A stretch of 64,000 bases of DNA from Orientallactaga sibirica (lineage: Eukaryota > Chordata > Mammalia > Rodentia > Dipodidae), in NCBI GenBank assembly GCA_036365145.1, contig JAEOAD010000040.1:15041501-15105500 (forward strand), written 5' to 3'. Positions 54,125-64,000 of the stretch are shown here, in pieces (the stretch's first letter is position 1; every line of letters starts with the position of its first letter). Made by a program: the position numbers and the translations under genes. The notes under the pieces were generated by a model, which was not told the DNA's origin, made no database searches, and saw nothing but the letters and a program-made list of their open reading frames with translations.

Positions 54125-54203
54125 AATTTTTAGACAGGGTCAATCATCCTTCCATGCAGCCTCCCAAGGGCTAAGATTACATGTGTGAGTACCATGCCTG
54201 GCT
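54125..54203 (-). mobile_element. Old B1 remnant
   Basis: 'tagacagggtcaatcatcct' and 'gctaagattacatgtgtgag' follow antisense B1. Confidence 0.5.
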
Positions 54204-54224
54204 TCAATTATTATTATTATTACT

Positions 54225-54347
54225 TTGGTTTTTGAAGTAGAGTCTCAATCTAGCCCAGGCTGACCTGGAATTCACTATGTAGTCTCAGGGTGTGCACACC
54301 TTTAATCCCAGCACTCGGGAGGCAGAGGTAGGAGGATTGCTGTGAGG
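54225..54347 (-). mobile_element. B1 SINE with inverted 5' half
   Basis: 54225-54290 is the antisense B1 3' half ('tttttgaagtagagtctcaa' to 'agtctcagggtg'). It is joined at once to the sense B1 5' half ('gcacacctttaatcccagca' to 'gaggattgctgtgag', 54291-54345). Imperfect 'tcaattattatt' and 'tcaaatattatt' at the two edges look like a TSD. This is the geometry of 5' inversion by twin priming. Confidence 0.85.
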
Positions 54348-54378
54348 TCAAATATTATTTTTTAAAAAATAAAATTAT

Positions 54379-54567
54379 AGAGGCTTGAGGGATGACTCAA
54401 GGGCTAAAGCCTTGTAAAACCTGATGTCCAGGTTCCATTCGCCAGAACCCATGTAAAGCCAGAATGCTCAAAGTGGCGCATGCATCTGGAGCTCATTTTC
54501 AGTGGCAGGAGGCCCTGGCGCACCCATATTCTCTCTCTCTTTCTCTCTCTCCTTGCAAATATGTAAA
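54379..54567 (+). mobile_element. DIP-like SINE, diverged
   Basis: Sense copy with a shortened head ('gatgactcaagggctaaagc'). Confidence 0.85.
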
Positions 54568-54892
54568 GATCAAATCAAATCGGAGAATCTTAAAGTGGAA
54601 ATAGATCTAGAATCTTGTGTTTTAATCTCGCATCTAACCCAGAAGCCCCCCAACAACAGTCCTGAGTGTGACTTCTGCTGCCCCCCATGACAGGACTTCA
54701 CTTGTGGGCAAAGTCAGCATTCTGGACCACCCCCGCTCCAAAGAATGCATCATTATCTCTCTGTAATTAGGCAAAAATGTGTCGTTCTTCACTTCAGTTT
54801 GAAGGGTTTCTCCTCTGCTTTGCCTGCAGGTGGCATAATGAGCAGTCATTGAGTTGGAGTTGTCACAATGCTGGGATTATAACACAACAGAG
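54568..54892. other. Repeat-poor interval
   Basis: Nothing recognised apart from a short MIR-like 'ctaacccagaagccccc' stretch. Confidence 0.35.
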
Positions 54893-54905
54893 AGAAATCG
54901 AAAGT

Positions 54906-55143
54906 TGGGGGACTGGAGAGATGGTTTAGCAGTTACGGCGCTTGCCTTCAAAGCCAAAGGACCTAGGTTTGACTCTCCAGGACCCACGTAAGCCAGATGC
55001 ACAAGGGGCGCATGCATGTGGAGTTCGTTTGCAGTGGCTGGAGGCCCTGGCGCACCCATTCTCTCTCGTTCTCTCTGCCTGCCTATTTCTGTATCTCTCT
55101 CAAATAAATAAATAAAAATAATTTTAAACAAATTTTTTAAAAA
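54906..55143 (+). mobile_element. DIP-like SINE, 13-bp TSD
   Basis: Sense copy between AGAAATCGAAAGT (54893-54905) and AGAAATAGAAAGT (from 55144). Confidence 0.93.
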
Positions 55144-55285
55144 AGAAATAGAAAGTCAGTGAAGGTTCAGAGCATTTACATGGAAGCCCCCAGGGAGGAT
55201 ATGAATGTTCTCTACTCTCATCCAAATAGAGAGAGCAGAAAAAGTTACTTGTGAATTTTTCAGTTTAAGTTCATAGCATGTTTTT

Positions 55286-55290
55286 AAAAT

Positions 55291-55321
<31 letters not shown>

Positions 55322-55463
55322 TTTGCAAGCAGAGAGAAACAGAGAGAATGGGTGCGACAGGGCCTCCAGCTGTTACAAACGAACTCCAGATGCACGGGAA
55401 TAGAACCCAGGTCCTAGGTTTTGCAGGCAAATGCCTTCACTGCTGAACCATCTCTCCAACCCC
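55286..55463 (-). mobile_element. DIP-like SINE with (TTTA)n tail and body deletion
   Basis: Antisense copy lacking the 'catctggcttatgtgggtcc' block. The tail holds about 9 ATTT units. 'atagcatgtttttaa' and 'atagcgtgttttta' flank it. Confidence 0.9.
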
Positions 55464-55863
55464 TATAGCGTGTTTTTATCTGAATGTAATAGAACACTAC
55501 ACAAGCTCTTGTTCAAAGCTCAGGGTTAATTGCCCCTACAAATGTTAGCAATTGTTTCTTTTAAAAATTAAATGGAGTGTTGCTGATAGCTGGCCATTAT
55601 CACCTCTCTGTGCCTCTCAGGCTGCTGGGTGAGACTTGTCGAGTGAGAACCATACCTTGCAGTGTCCAGACCACTTCTTGGGCGGAAACAACCCACAGAG
55701 CACTTTGTGGTGTGCAAGCACCTTTTAAAGTGTTAGACGATTCACTCAGAAGTACTATTTGCATTGTGCTCATAGATATATGCTTTGTAAATACCTAGAA
55801 AATATGCTCAAGATTTTAAAATGTGATTCTAGTTTGTAACAGAAATATACTTAAAGTCTACAG

Positions 55864-55900
<37 letters not shown>

Positions 55901-56167
55901 GTTGCACGTTACATCAGCTTGTGTCCCTTGGAAACTCCTGGGTAGTTTCTGATACTATTTTGAGGGCCAATATGCTGGTATACTAAGTTGCATAGAAAAT
56001 TGCCTGACAGAGGAGATGGATGGAAACCTAAGGGTGGCTTGTAGTTTCCAGGCGGTAAGGTGAAGACCCTTGACTCCTTTTCACCTTGCCTCCATGTTGG
56101 ATGAAGGTCAAGGTGCTCCCAAAAGAAAGGCATCATCAGTGATCCTGGCAACATACTTAAGGCCCTT
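55464..56167. other. Repeat-poor interval with (TG)n
   Basis: (TG)n at 55867-55899. Minus frame 55909-56154 has no domain. No other content recognised. Confidence 0.4.
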
Positions 56168-56179
56168 CTGTGAGGCCTT

Positions 56180-56474
56180 GATTTATTTTATTTTATTTTA
56201 TTTTATTTTATTTTATTTTATTTTATTTTATTTTATTTTATTTTATTTTATTTTATTTTATTTTATTTTATTTTATTTTATATTTATTTTATTTTATTTT
56301 ATTTTATTTTATTTTATTTTATATTTTATTTGGTTTTTCAAGATAGAGTCTTACTCTAGTCTAGGCTGACCTGGAATTCACTTTGTAGTCTCAGGGCGGC
56401 CTCGAACTCACAGCGATCCTCCCACCTCTGCCTTCCGAGTGCTGGGATTAAAGGCGTGCGCCACCACGCCCGGC
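56180..56474 (-). mobile_element. B1 SINE with a (TTTTA)n-expanded tail of about 150 bp
   Basis: Antisense B1 body at 56330-56474. Its A-tail is a pentanucleotide array at 56182-56333, about 30 units with two short interruptions near 56280 and 56322. CTGTGAGGCCTT (56168-56179) and CTGTGAGGCTTT (56475-56486) flank the whole, so the array belongs to the SINE. Confidence 0.93.
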
Positions 56475-56486
56475 CTGTGAGGCTTT

Positions 56487-57940
56487 ACTTTTAGATCAAT
56501 GCACACAGTTCATTCTCCACCCTTTCCACATTAGACAGCCTTTCTTAAACTCTTACTTTTTTTTCCTCCCCTTGAAGTTTACTCCCGAATTATCTTCGGT
56601 TGCAAAGGCGATAACCTCAGGTTTTGTCTTTTTCACTTCCCCTCCATCTCCCCATCTCCAGGGCTGGGAAGGGGTAGGTGCATCTTGGCGGAGGTTTGCC
56701 TCATCTTGTGTGGGAGAGCTTGAAGATGGATCGGACCCGGCTCCCTCCGTAACACCCCCTCAAGCTGACGCGTATGCTGCACTCTGCAGACTGAGCCAGC
56801 CCTTGGCACACCCGTGTCATCTCTCAGTGACTCTCTGAGACTGGGTCCATCATTCCTCCCATCTCACTTACTGGGAAAGGGAGAGCTACTGAGCCAGACG
56901 AAAAAAAAAAAAAAAAAAAAAAGAATTCAAATTTGAAATGAGATCGCATGAGTCTGGAGTCCTCAGTGCCCACATACCACACACGAGTGGCTCAAACACC
57001 CACACTTAAAACCCATTAGCTCTCCAGGGAACCCATTCGGGTGCTCATCTCCACGCACCTCCGGTAAACACCACACACCACTAGTGGCTTCCTCCTCTGG
57101 GTGGGAAGTAGCAGAGGAAGGTGGCCATAGTCTCACAGGGGGTTGCACAAGCCTAATGGGATTTCCATTTGGGGCAACAGGATGGATTGCCTCACACGAA
57201 CCCTCCTGCTAGGGAGCACCTGGAAAAGACGTGTGAAATGGAACCTGCATCCCTCTTGCTGGCCAGTCAAGCTCAAAAGAAGGACAAGAAAAGTCCCAAG
57301 GGTCAGCAATGAAATGGAAACTAAAAACCAGACCATGGCTTGCAAACTGAAGCTTCGGGGCTGCCTGGGGGTATTTGATGATCCCACAAACCGTGACATC
57401 TGAGACTTAATGGTTAGTCTGGGACAGAAGAAAAACTGAGACCGCGTATAAAGCCGTAACCCTTAGTGAAAGGGGAGCAAAGGAAACGTCCTTCCTTCCC
57501 CACACACTCAGCCCCCCAATAAAAGACTAAAGAGGTGGTCAGGAGGCTTGCATTCCTTGAGCTGAACTCCGAATGGGGAAAACTTTTGAGAGCCCAGAAT
57601 TACCCTCACTAACTCTGGGGTGTCAAAGTTGCATCTCAGATATGAAATTAACATAGAAACAGTTCTCAGAGATTCCCAAAGATCCTGCCAAGGGAAGAAC
57701 TAGAAGATGCCCTTAGAACAAGGAGATCCAGGATTCCCATGGCTTAAACATCACACAAGATGAATTCAAAATGCAATGGTGTTAAAAACTCCAACCACAT
57801 GAGCCAATGCCAACAGGCACAGCAATCAATCCAGATTTCCCCAAACTCAGCTATTGGGTAGAGACTGTAAGATAAAAGCCTTAGACGTGATTGAAGTTAA
57901 GAAAATAAAAAAGTATTGAGAAAAGAGAGCCATTAAAATG
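56487..57940. other. Unclassified 1.45-kb interval
   Basis: No SINE. A poly-A of 23 is at 56900-56922. 57133-57403 is open on both strands (about 87 codons each). 57420-57940 has the worn look of an old retroelement or pseudogene: A-rich, with stop codons in all frames I followed. I could not name a source. It may continue past the SINE to about 58430. Confidence 0.4.
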
Positions 57941-57950
57941 GTTCAGCAGG

Positions 57951-58168
57951 GGCTGGAGAGATGGTTTAGCGGTTAAGGCGCTTGCCTGCACAGCCAAAGG
58001 ACCCAGGTTCGATGCCACAGTACTTACGTAAAGCCAGATGCACAAAGTGGTGCATGCATCTGGAGTTCATTTGCAGTCGCGAGAGGCTCTGGCATACCCA
58101 TTCTTTCTGTCTCTCTTCTCTCTATCTCTACTTGCAAATCAATAAATAAAAATCTACTTAAAAAAAGA
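57951..58168 (+). mobile_element. DIP-like SINE
   Basis: Sense copy inserted in the unclassified element. 'ttcagcag' occurs on both sides. Confidence 0.92.
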
Positions 58169-58566
58169 TTCAGCAGATTGTACTAAAGAGAACATTGAGA
58201 CATGAATGATACAGTCGCAAGGGTTCAAATATCCAGAGCTACTAGAGAGGGACTCAGGGCAGGTACTGGCCCAGCTCCTCTGACGTCTGAGACAGATGGA
58301 TGACAAACATTCCAGAAGGCAGGACAGGGAAGCAACAGGGTCCCACCAAAGTAATGTCTTTTACTGGGAACCAGGAATAAGTAACGGGAGTTGGGGTGAG
58401 GGGACAGTAGTGTATAACCTGTTATATATAAAATAAATTTTAAAAAGATTATTTATAATTTATATTCAAAGAAAAGAGTCCTTTACAATCAAAAAATCAA
58501 AGTTATTTAAAAGTAAATAAAAGATTAATTCCTTTTGCACTGAAACTGCTATGTCTGTACTTAAAT
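58169..58566. other. Continuation of the unclassified element and AT-rich DNA
   Basis: 58169-58330 continues the style of 57420-57940. From 58430 on the DNA is very AT-rich. Confidence 0.35.
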
Positions 58567-58726
58567 TTTTTGTTTGTTTGTTTTGTTTTTTGAGGTAGGG
58601 GCTCACTCTAGCCTATGCTGACCTGGAATTCACTGTGTAGTTTCAGGGTGGCCTCGAATTCACAGTGATCCTCTACCTCTGCCTCTGGAGTGCTGGGATT
58701 AAAGGCGTGCACCACCACGCCTGGCT
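58567..58726 (-). mobile_element. B1 SINE
   Basis: Antisense full-length copy with a (GTTT) tail. 'cttaaattttt' and 'cttaatttttt' flank it. Confidence 0.92.
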
Positions 58727-58739
58727 TAATTTTTTTTTT

Positions 58740-58935
58740 TTTAATAAAGGGCCAGGTAGTCATTTTCAGCTTTGCCATTTACCCACCTTTTTGTTACCTA
58801 ATCTTCACATTTATTTTACAACTCATTAAAATAATTAAAAGTTTTTTTCTCAGCCCATAGGTAGCACAAAAACAGGTCATAGGTGGGATTTGGCTCAAGG
58901 TCTATAGTTTAGGGACCCTTTGCAGAGTCCTGTAT
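58740..58935 (-). mobile_element. hAT-type DNA transposon fragment (probable)
   Basis: 'agctttgccatttacccacc', 'aaaaacaggtcataggtggg' and 'ggtctatagtttagggaccc' resemble one end of a common mammalian hAT MER element. Named from memory only. Strand uncertain. Confidence 0.45.
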
Positions 58936-59189
58936 GGGGAGATACTTGCCTGCACGTGACAGCCCTTCACAGAATCTGTGCCTGAAGAAAAGAAAGGGAA
59001 CAGATTCTCCAGGGTGTGGTTTGTGTGTCTGGACCCACTCTGTACAAAGATTTAATCCGGGAATTTTAAGTTATATAAACCCATAGACGTGCTTTTTCCA
59101 AAAGTCAGTTTGCTTTGGTTTTATGTTCACTTGTAAATAGAAAGAATAGCATGCAAACTTAGTGAGGCTGCCGGAGGCTCACTTCACTT
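58936..59189. other. Short repeat-poor interval
   Basis: Nothing recognised. Confidence 0.35.
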
Positions 59190-59345
59190 TTTTTTAAAAA
59201 ACTTTTTTATTGACAACTTCCATAATTATAGTCAATAAACCATGATAATTTCCTCCCCTCCCCCACTTTCCCCTTCACAAATCCACTCTTCATTATATCC
59301 CCTTCCCCTCTCAATTAGCCTCTTTTATTTTGATATCACCTTTTT
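59190..59345 (-). mobile_element. Rodent L1 3' end, antisense
   Basis: 'ttattgacaacttccataat' and 'aaccatgataatttcctccc' are the complement of the L1 3' end at 32705-33025. Only the last 150 bp or so is present. Confidence 0.75.
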
Positions 59346-59348
59346 CGC

Positions 59349-59534
59349 TTCTTCTTCTTCTTCTTTTTTTTTTTTTTTTTTTTTTTTTTTGCTTTTTCGA
59401 GGTAGGGTTTCACTCTAGCTCAGGCTGACCTGGAATTCACTATGTACTCTCAGGCTGGCCTTGAACTCACAGCGATTCTCCTACCTCTGCCTCCCAAGTG
59501 CTGCAATTAAAGGCGAACACTACCAGGCCCGGCT
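59349..59534 (-). mobile_element. B1 SINE with (TTC)n/poly-T tail
   Basis: Antisense copy, 'gctttttcgaggtagggttt' to 'accaggcccggctc'. Inserted in the L1 fragment: 'gctcacttcac' before the L1 and 'gctcaacttcat' after the B1 suggest one outer TSD. Confidence 0.9.
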
Positions 59535-60009
59535 CAACTTCATATTTTTATTTACTTATTTTTGAGCAGAGGGAGTAGGGTTGAACGTTCAAGACCATCT
59601 GTGACAGAGCACTCCCCTGCTTAGTCAAAGGTTCCCAGTACACAGTAGAGCATGGAGGACCTTAGCCTCAACTGGGTGTCACTGGTTAGCACAGCTCAAC
59701 TGGAAGCCTCCTCTCTATTAACTAGCTGTCAGGATGCTGGAGAGAGTGATGCAGGCTTTGGGAAGAGAAAAGCCATCAGCCGTTTTTAACCAGCAGTGGA
59801 CCCTGCAAGCTTTATAGCTGGCCAGACAAGTCAAGTGTACCAAGTGGTGCCATGGGGCCTGTGTCTGTTTGGGGGGAAACCAATTGCTCTCTAATTGGAT
59901 TTGGGAAATTCCTGCCTGGTACTGAAAACCTAGTCAAAAGCTTATGGTGGAGGAGCTCATAAGCCCTAGGGGGCAAACTACTATTGTTATCTTGCTAAAC
60001 GTATATATT
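59535..60009. other. Repeat-poor interval, possibly L1 3'-UTR upstream part
   Basis: It leads without a visible break into the L1 3'-UTR, so it may be part of the same L1. Confidence 0.3.
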
Positions 60010-60437
60010 ATGCCCACCAAACTACCCTCTAGACACTTACATTTTTATGCCCATATATTAATGCTATTCTCACTTTTGGTTAAAGAAGTTTCTCTTTGCA
60101 GATGGCAGTGAGCTCTGGGGTTACTCCAACCTCACCAAAAGTGCTAAGAAGTGACAGCAGAGTGTTCAGCACTAAGTGAGACGTCGCTATCGCTATCACC
60201 CCCCCACCCCCACCCCCGCAAGGCTCAGGGACTATTGCAGAAGAATTGGTGGAAAGAATGTAAGATCCCAAGGAAGGGGACAAGTGCTTATAATGCTGTC
60301 ATCCAGACACAAAGTGGCCTTGATATTCATGACCTCACAGTGGCTAACACTACCTACACAAGACCTGCATAACAGGAGGGAAAAAAAGATTACGTCAAAA
60401 TAGAAGAGACACTAGTTGAAAAGAAAAATGGGATTTA
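60010..60437 (+). mobile_element. Rodent L1 3'-UTR, part 1
   Basis: 60205-60425 parallels 32720-32910 ('aaggctcagggactattgca', 'gacacaaagtggccttgata', 'catgacctcacagtggctaa'). The upstream part (60010-60200) is assigned by continuity only. Confidence 0.65.
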
Positions 60438-60597
60438 GGGCTGGAGAAATGGCTCAGCAGTTAAGGTACTTGCCCATAAAACCTAACAACATTAGTTTGA
60501 TTCCCCAGGACTCACATAATGCCAAATGCACAAAGTGGCAAGTTTGTTTGCAGTGGCTACAGGTTCTGGCGTGCCCACTCTTCCCACCTACCTCTGC
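60438..60597 (+). mobile_element. DIP part of a DIP-B1 fusion
   Basis: Sense DIP-like SINE that stops in its pyrimidine tract ('cttcccacctacctct') with no A-rich tail, and continues straight into B1. Confidence 0.85.
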
Positions 60598-60740
60598 CAG
60601 GTGTGGTGGTACACGCCTTTAATCCCAGTACTTAGGAGGCTGAGGTAAGATAAGTGCTATAAGTTCAAGGCCAGCCTGAGCCTACATGGTGAATGCATGT
60701 CAGCCTGGGCTAGAGAGAGACCCTACCTTGAGGAAAAAAA
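60597..60740 (+). mobile_element. B1 part of a DIP-B1 fusion
   Basis: Sense B1 from 'gccaggtgtggtggtacacg' to an A-rich tail. 'aaaaatgggatt' before the DIP and 'aaaaagggatt' after this B1 enclose both parts as one insertion in the L1. Confidence 0.88.
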
Positions 60741-60870
60741 AGAAAAAGGAAAAAGGGATTCGGTGGAGGCAGAATATTGGATGGGGAAAAGGGGAGGACT
60801 GGAAAGGGATTATGGTCATAATATCTTGGCTTTATTGATGAAAGTTGATGATCAAAAGTTAATAATAATA
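60741..60870 (+). mobile_element. Rodent L1 3'-UTR, part 2
   Basis: Continues after the SINE fusion: 'gggaaaaggggaggactgga', 'ttgatgatcaaaagttaata'. Confidence 0.65.
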
Positions 60871-61169
60871 ATAGTAAATTTGAAATAGCTCAGTGTGTCC
60901 AAGAAGAACCTGTGACTCTTGCTGTCCCTTCAGCCCTCTTTCTGCCCCAATCTCTCTATCAGTTTCTACTATGTCTGGTCTTTTTATCCCACTGAGCCAT
61001 GCCAACAGAGTTCGAAAAGACAAATTGTTTCTGGCAAAGATTTTGATAAATTTCGTAAAGCAGTGGACAAATTATGGCTTTTTTGTGTGCATACGTGGTG
61101 TGCGGTATGGTGCACGTGTGGTGTAGACATTCACATGCCCCATGCACATGCGTTGAGGCCAGAGGAGGT
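60871..61169. other. Repeat-poor interval
   Basis: GT-rich patch at 61085-61125. No gene. Confidence 0.35.
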
Positions 61170-61384
61170 GCCTGGTGTCCTCCTTGTGCTGGTGTCTCTC
61201 ACTGAACCCCAAGCTGCTGGTTTTGTTCAGACTGGCTGACCAGGGAACTCCAGCAATTCTCATGTCTCCATCCAACAGTACTGGGGTTACAGGCATGTGT
61301 GGCCATATCCAGCTTCTTTTGAGGGTCCTGCAGATCCAATTCATAAGGTCTTGGGTCCTCGTGCTTAAGCAGCAAGCACCCTAA
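61170..61384 (-). mobile_element. B3/B4-type SINE, antisense, part 1
   Basis: 'tactggggttacaggcatgt' followed by 'gtgcttaagcagcaagcacc', then the LTR. The end 'ctaaactgtctctccagccc' follows the LTR at 61713. Confidence 0.65.
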
Positions 61385-61389
61385 CCCAC

Positions 61390-61707
61390 TGTGGTGGTTT
61401 GATTCGGGTGTCGCTCATAAACATAGGTGTTCTGAATGCTAGGTCCCCAGCTGATGGAGATTTGGGAATTAATGCCTCCTGGAGGCTGTGTATTATGGGG
61501 GCGGGCTTATGGGCTTGGCACTCTCCTGTTGCTGTTGTCCATCTGATGTTGGCCAGGAGGTGATCTCTAACCTCTGCTCATGCCGTCGTTTTCCCCATGC
61601 ATCCATGGAGCTTCCCCTTGAGTCTGTAAGCCAAAATAAACCTTTCCCCCCCACAAGCTGCTCTTGGTCGGGTGATTTCTGTCGGCAATGCCAATCTGAC
61701 TGCAACA
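61390..61707 (+). mobile_element. MaLR-like solo LTR, perfect 5-bp TSD, inside a SINE
   Basis: 318 bp from TGTGGTGGTTTGATTC to CTGACTGCAACA. CCCAC flanks it at 61385-61389 and 61708-61712. Compared with 18335-18680 it lacks about 30 bp around 'gggcttatgggcttggcac'. Confidence 0.92.
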
Positions 61708-61747
61708 CCCACTAAACTGTCTCTCCAGCCCTCAATTTTTGCTTTTT

Positions 61748-61940
61748 AAAAAAAAATATTGTATTTATTTGCAAATAGAGAGATATATAGTATGGGGGCA
61801 CCAGGGCCTCCAGCCACTGCAAATGAACTTCAGATGCAGGTGCCACTTTGTGCATCTGGCTTATGCGGGTCCTGAGGAATTGAACCCATGTTGTTAGGCT
61901 TTGCAGGCAAGCTCCTTAACTTCTGAGCCTTCTCTCCAGC
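61748..61940 (-). mobile_element. DIP-like SINE, about 15-bp TSD
   Basis: Antisense copy with a short tract. TCAATTTTTGCTTTTT and TCAATTATTGCTTTT flank it. Confidence 0.92.
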
Positions 61941-61955
61941 TCAATTATTGCTTTT

Positions 61956-62434
61956 CTTATTAATCTTTTTTTTTCTTTGAAGGAATCTCAATGGATATAT
62001 TGGACCCTTCCCACCACCACCCCCCAAAAAAAATCAGTGTGACATATATCATGTTAGCCAGCAATAAATCTGGAAGAAATTCAAAATGGAGACCAAAGTC
62101 TTTGATTTTCTTTTTAAAAGCATACTTAATCATTGTTTAGAGTAAAATGAAAGACCACAAATCCATATGGACATTGAACACAATGAGGACATAATTTTTC
62201 ATGAGAATCTTATAACCTTACTCATGCCGAAAGAAATTGTCCCCGAGCAGTGCTGACACCGTTGCCTGAGATAGGAGTCTGAAAACACTGTGTTTTTTCA
62301 GTCAAACTTTGGAAGCCTTGAATGGGCTCAATGAAATTCCAGAATTAATCCATTCCAGTCTTGGAATACCCACTGACTCATCCCACACTCCTCCATTTGC
62401 CTTTCAGCAAACTCCTCTTATTCATCCTTTCAAC

Positions 62435-62485
<51 letters not shown>

Positions 62486-62936
62486 CTTCCGTTCAAACTA
62501 ACGGCTATGATACATCAAAATATTCACAGTTAATCTAACAGACTCTTTTTTTTTTTTTCATGTTCCCTGCTCCTGTTTTTCCGTCAGAGATGGAGGGGAA
62601 ATCTCTTACCACCTCCCAGACAAGCTAAGATGCAGAAAAACTCCCGAGTTAGATAGGTTGGCTCTTTATTGCGCATAAATCCACGCTGCTCAGCAGTCTC
62701 ACGTAGGATGCCAAGAGAGCTGTGTGTTACTGATCCCCCGATGCCAGAATTGCAGAGGGTTGACATTTATTGTGCAGACTTCACATAACAAATGATTTAC
62801 CTAGAAAGAGACTCCAACTTCCAGCAAGTTGACATTTAATTCTTCTTCCTGGGCTGAAGAAGTAGAGAGATTCCATAAGAAAAACTGGCCTCGTGCAGGA
62901 GGTGTGTTGGTGACCTTGGTGGTTTATTAGCCTCTA
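61956..62936. other. Repeat-poor block with (CA)n
   Basis: (CA)n at about 62436-62482, around 23 units. No gene. Frame 62309-62533 is mainly the microsatellite. Confidence 0.45.
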
Positions 62937-63125
62937 GCTTGCCAGTGTTTGGCACACTCTCATGCCGCTGTTGTCCACCCAGTGTTGGCCGGGAGGTGAT
63001 GTCCAGCCTCTGTTCATGCCATGGCTTCCCCTGCCATCATGGAGCTTCCCCTCAAATCTCTGTAAGCCAAAATGAATCCTTTCCTCCCACAGCTGCTCTT
63101 GGTCGGCTGATTTGTGCCAACAAGG
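62937..63125 (+). mobile_element. MaLR-like LTR, 5'-truncated
   Basis: Only the 3' two-thirds of the young LTR group ('cttgccagtgtttggcacac' to 'ctcttggtcggctgatttgt'). Confidence 0.8.
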
Positions 63126-63561
63126 AGGTGTTTTCAGTCTCTTCTGTAGCAGGAGAGTATTCCAAAGACCTTTGAGAGTGAAGGACTGGGCTCATGTGTG
63201 ATGCACCAGGGAAATGCAGCAAGCTAGCTCAGTATCACAAGCGGGGTGCCTCAGGAACCCCAGATCTCTAAGGGGAATGAGCCAGAGTTATGGCACCCTG
63301 CATGACGGATGAACAAGTGGGAAGCTTGGGGTGCCCAGTTTAAGTTTGAAATGCTATGGGCATTTTTATTTGGGTCTCTAATTGATAAGTTAATCTATCT
63401 ATCTATCATCTATCTATCTATGTATATATGAATATATTATATTATTCATATAAGTCAGTTTCTTCACAGAAACTATTTCCCTTGATAAACACTGGAGCAA
63501 CAGACATGAAGAATAATCATGTCCATCCCTAACATAGCATGTCACTTTAAGATTCAACCTG
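63126..63561. other. Repeat-poor interval with (ATCT)n
   Basis: (ATCT)n at 63393-63420 followed by AT-rich sequence. No gene. Confidence 0.45.
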
Positions 63562-63768
63562 AGGGCTGGAGAGATGGCTCAGTGGTTAAGGCACTTGCCT
63601 GCAATGCCTAACAACATAGGTTAGGTTACCCGGTGCCCATATAAAGCCAGATGCACAAAGTGATGCATGCGTCTAGAGCACATTTGCAGTGGCTGGAGAC
63701 CTTGGCATGTCCATTCTCTCTGCCCTCTCCCCTTGAAAATAAATAAATAAATAAAATATTTTTTTAAA
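63562..63768 (+). mobile_element. DIP-like SINE
   Basis: Sense copy with an altered B box ('ggttaggttacccgg') and a (AAAT)n tail. Confidence 0.9.
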
Positions 63769-64000
63769 AATGATTTAAGCTTAAACAGCTGAGTATGAGA
63801 TGTGACGTCTTTCCAGATCTCTTCAAGGAGTCACAAAACCTTCCAAACAGAGGTCTGTGGAAAATGGTCCCTTGTGTTGTTTCTCCTGGATGGAATGACA
63901 CACACATTACAACAAAGTCCACAGTTTGCTAGTCTTTGATCCCATTTCGGTCATTTGTCTCATTGTTAATCCTTCCATGTCAGGAATCCCAGTGGTTAGG
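63769..64000. other. Unique-looking window end
   Basis: No recognised content. Confidence 0.35.

Noticed and set aside
57133..57403. Overlapping frames on both strands as a small membrane protein or basic peptide gene
   Set aside because: Opposite strands are both open over the same 270 bp, a common chance pattern. The Leu-rich minus product is the complement of an A/G-rich plus strand. No supporting signals.

Overview
This is a stretch of mammalian (rodent) nuclear DNA in which I find no protein-coding gene, RNA gene or CpG island. The two dominant repeats identify the source. One is a B2-superfamily, tRNA-headed SINE that matches the DIP type known from jerboas. The other is a B1 (7SL-derived) SINE with a consistent lineage-specific sequence. 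With the rodent MaLR-type LTRs and B4/ID fragments, these point to a dipodoid rodent, most likely a jerboa such as Jaculus. This assignment is from memory of repeat families and was not checked by a search. No open reading frame carries a domain I recognise. The longer ones lie in repeats or in low-complexity DNA, so the window is best read as intergenic or deep-intronic.

Layout. From 1 to 10 kb there are scattered SINEs around a 1.6-kb repeat-poor block (6091-7724). From 10.3 to 13.4 kb there is a direct tandem duplication with a unit of about 1,555 bp, whose breakpoints lie in SINEs. From 13.5 to 31 kb is the densest SINE region. It includes a row of five same-strand SINEs (16065-17302), an LTR inserted into a SINE (18335-18680) and several SINE-into-tail nests. 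From 31 to 49 kb there are long repeat-poor blocks (35381-36162, 36809-39907, 43474-44574, 46893-48714) with homeobox-type AT-rich words and a conserved-element look, separated by SINEs. From 49 to 64 kb there are nested LTRs (50405-51090), an internally inverted B1 (54225-54347), a B1 with a greatly expanded pentanucleotide tail (56180-56474), an L1 3' end, and a fused DIP-B1 element (60438-60740).

By my reading there are about 63 DIP-like SINEs, about 28 B1 elements or fragments, several B4/ID fragments, about 10 MaLR-type LTRs and three MLT1/MST-type LTRs. There are also four rodent L1 3' ends, three ancient L1M 3' ends (two of them duplicate copies), one Tigger-like and two hAT-like fragments, and several MIR/L2 remnants. 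Many SINEs keep clear target-site duplications (TSDs), so insertion order can be read directly.

I found no operon, phage, CRISPR or other gene system. What is unusual here is retrotransposon mechanics: tail expansion, 5' inversion, SINE fusion, reused target sites and SINE-bounded tandem duplication. There are also a few candidate regulatory islands that only a cross-species alignment can confirm.
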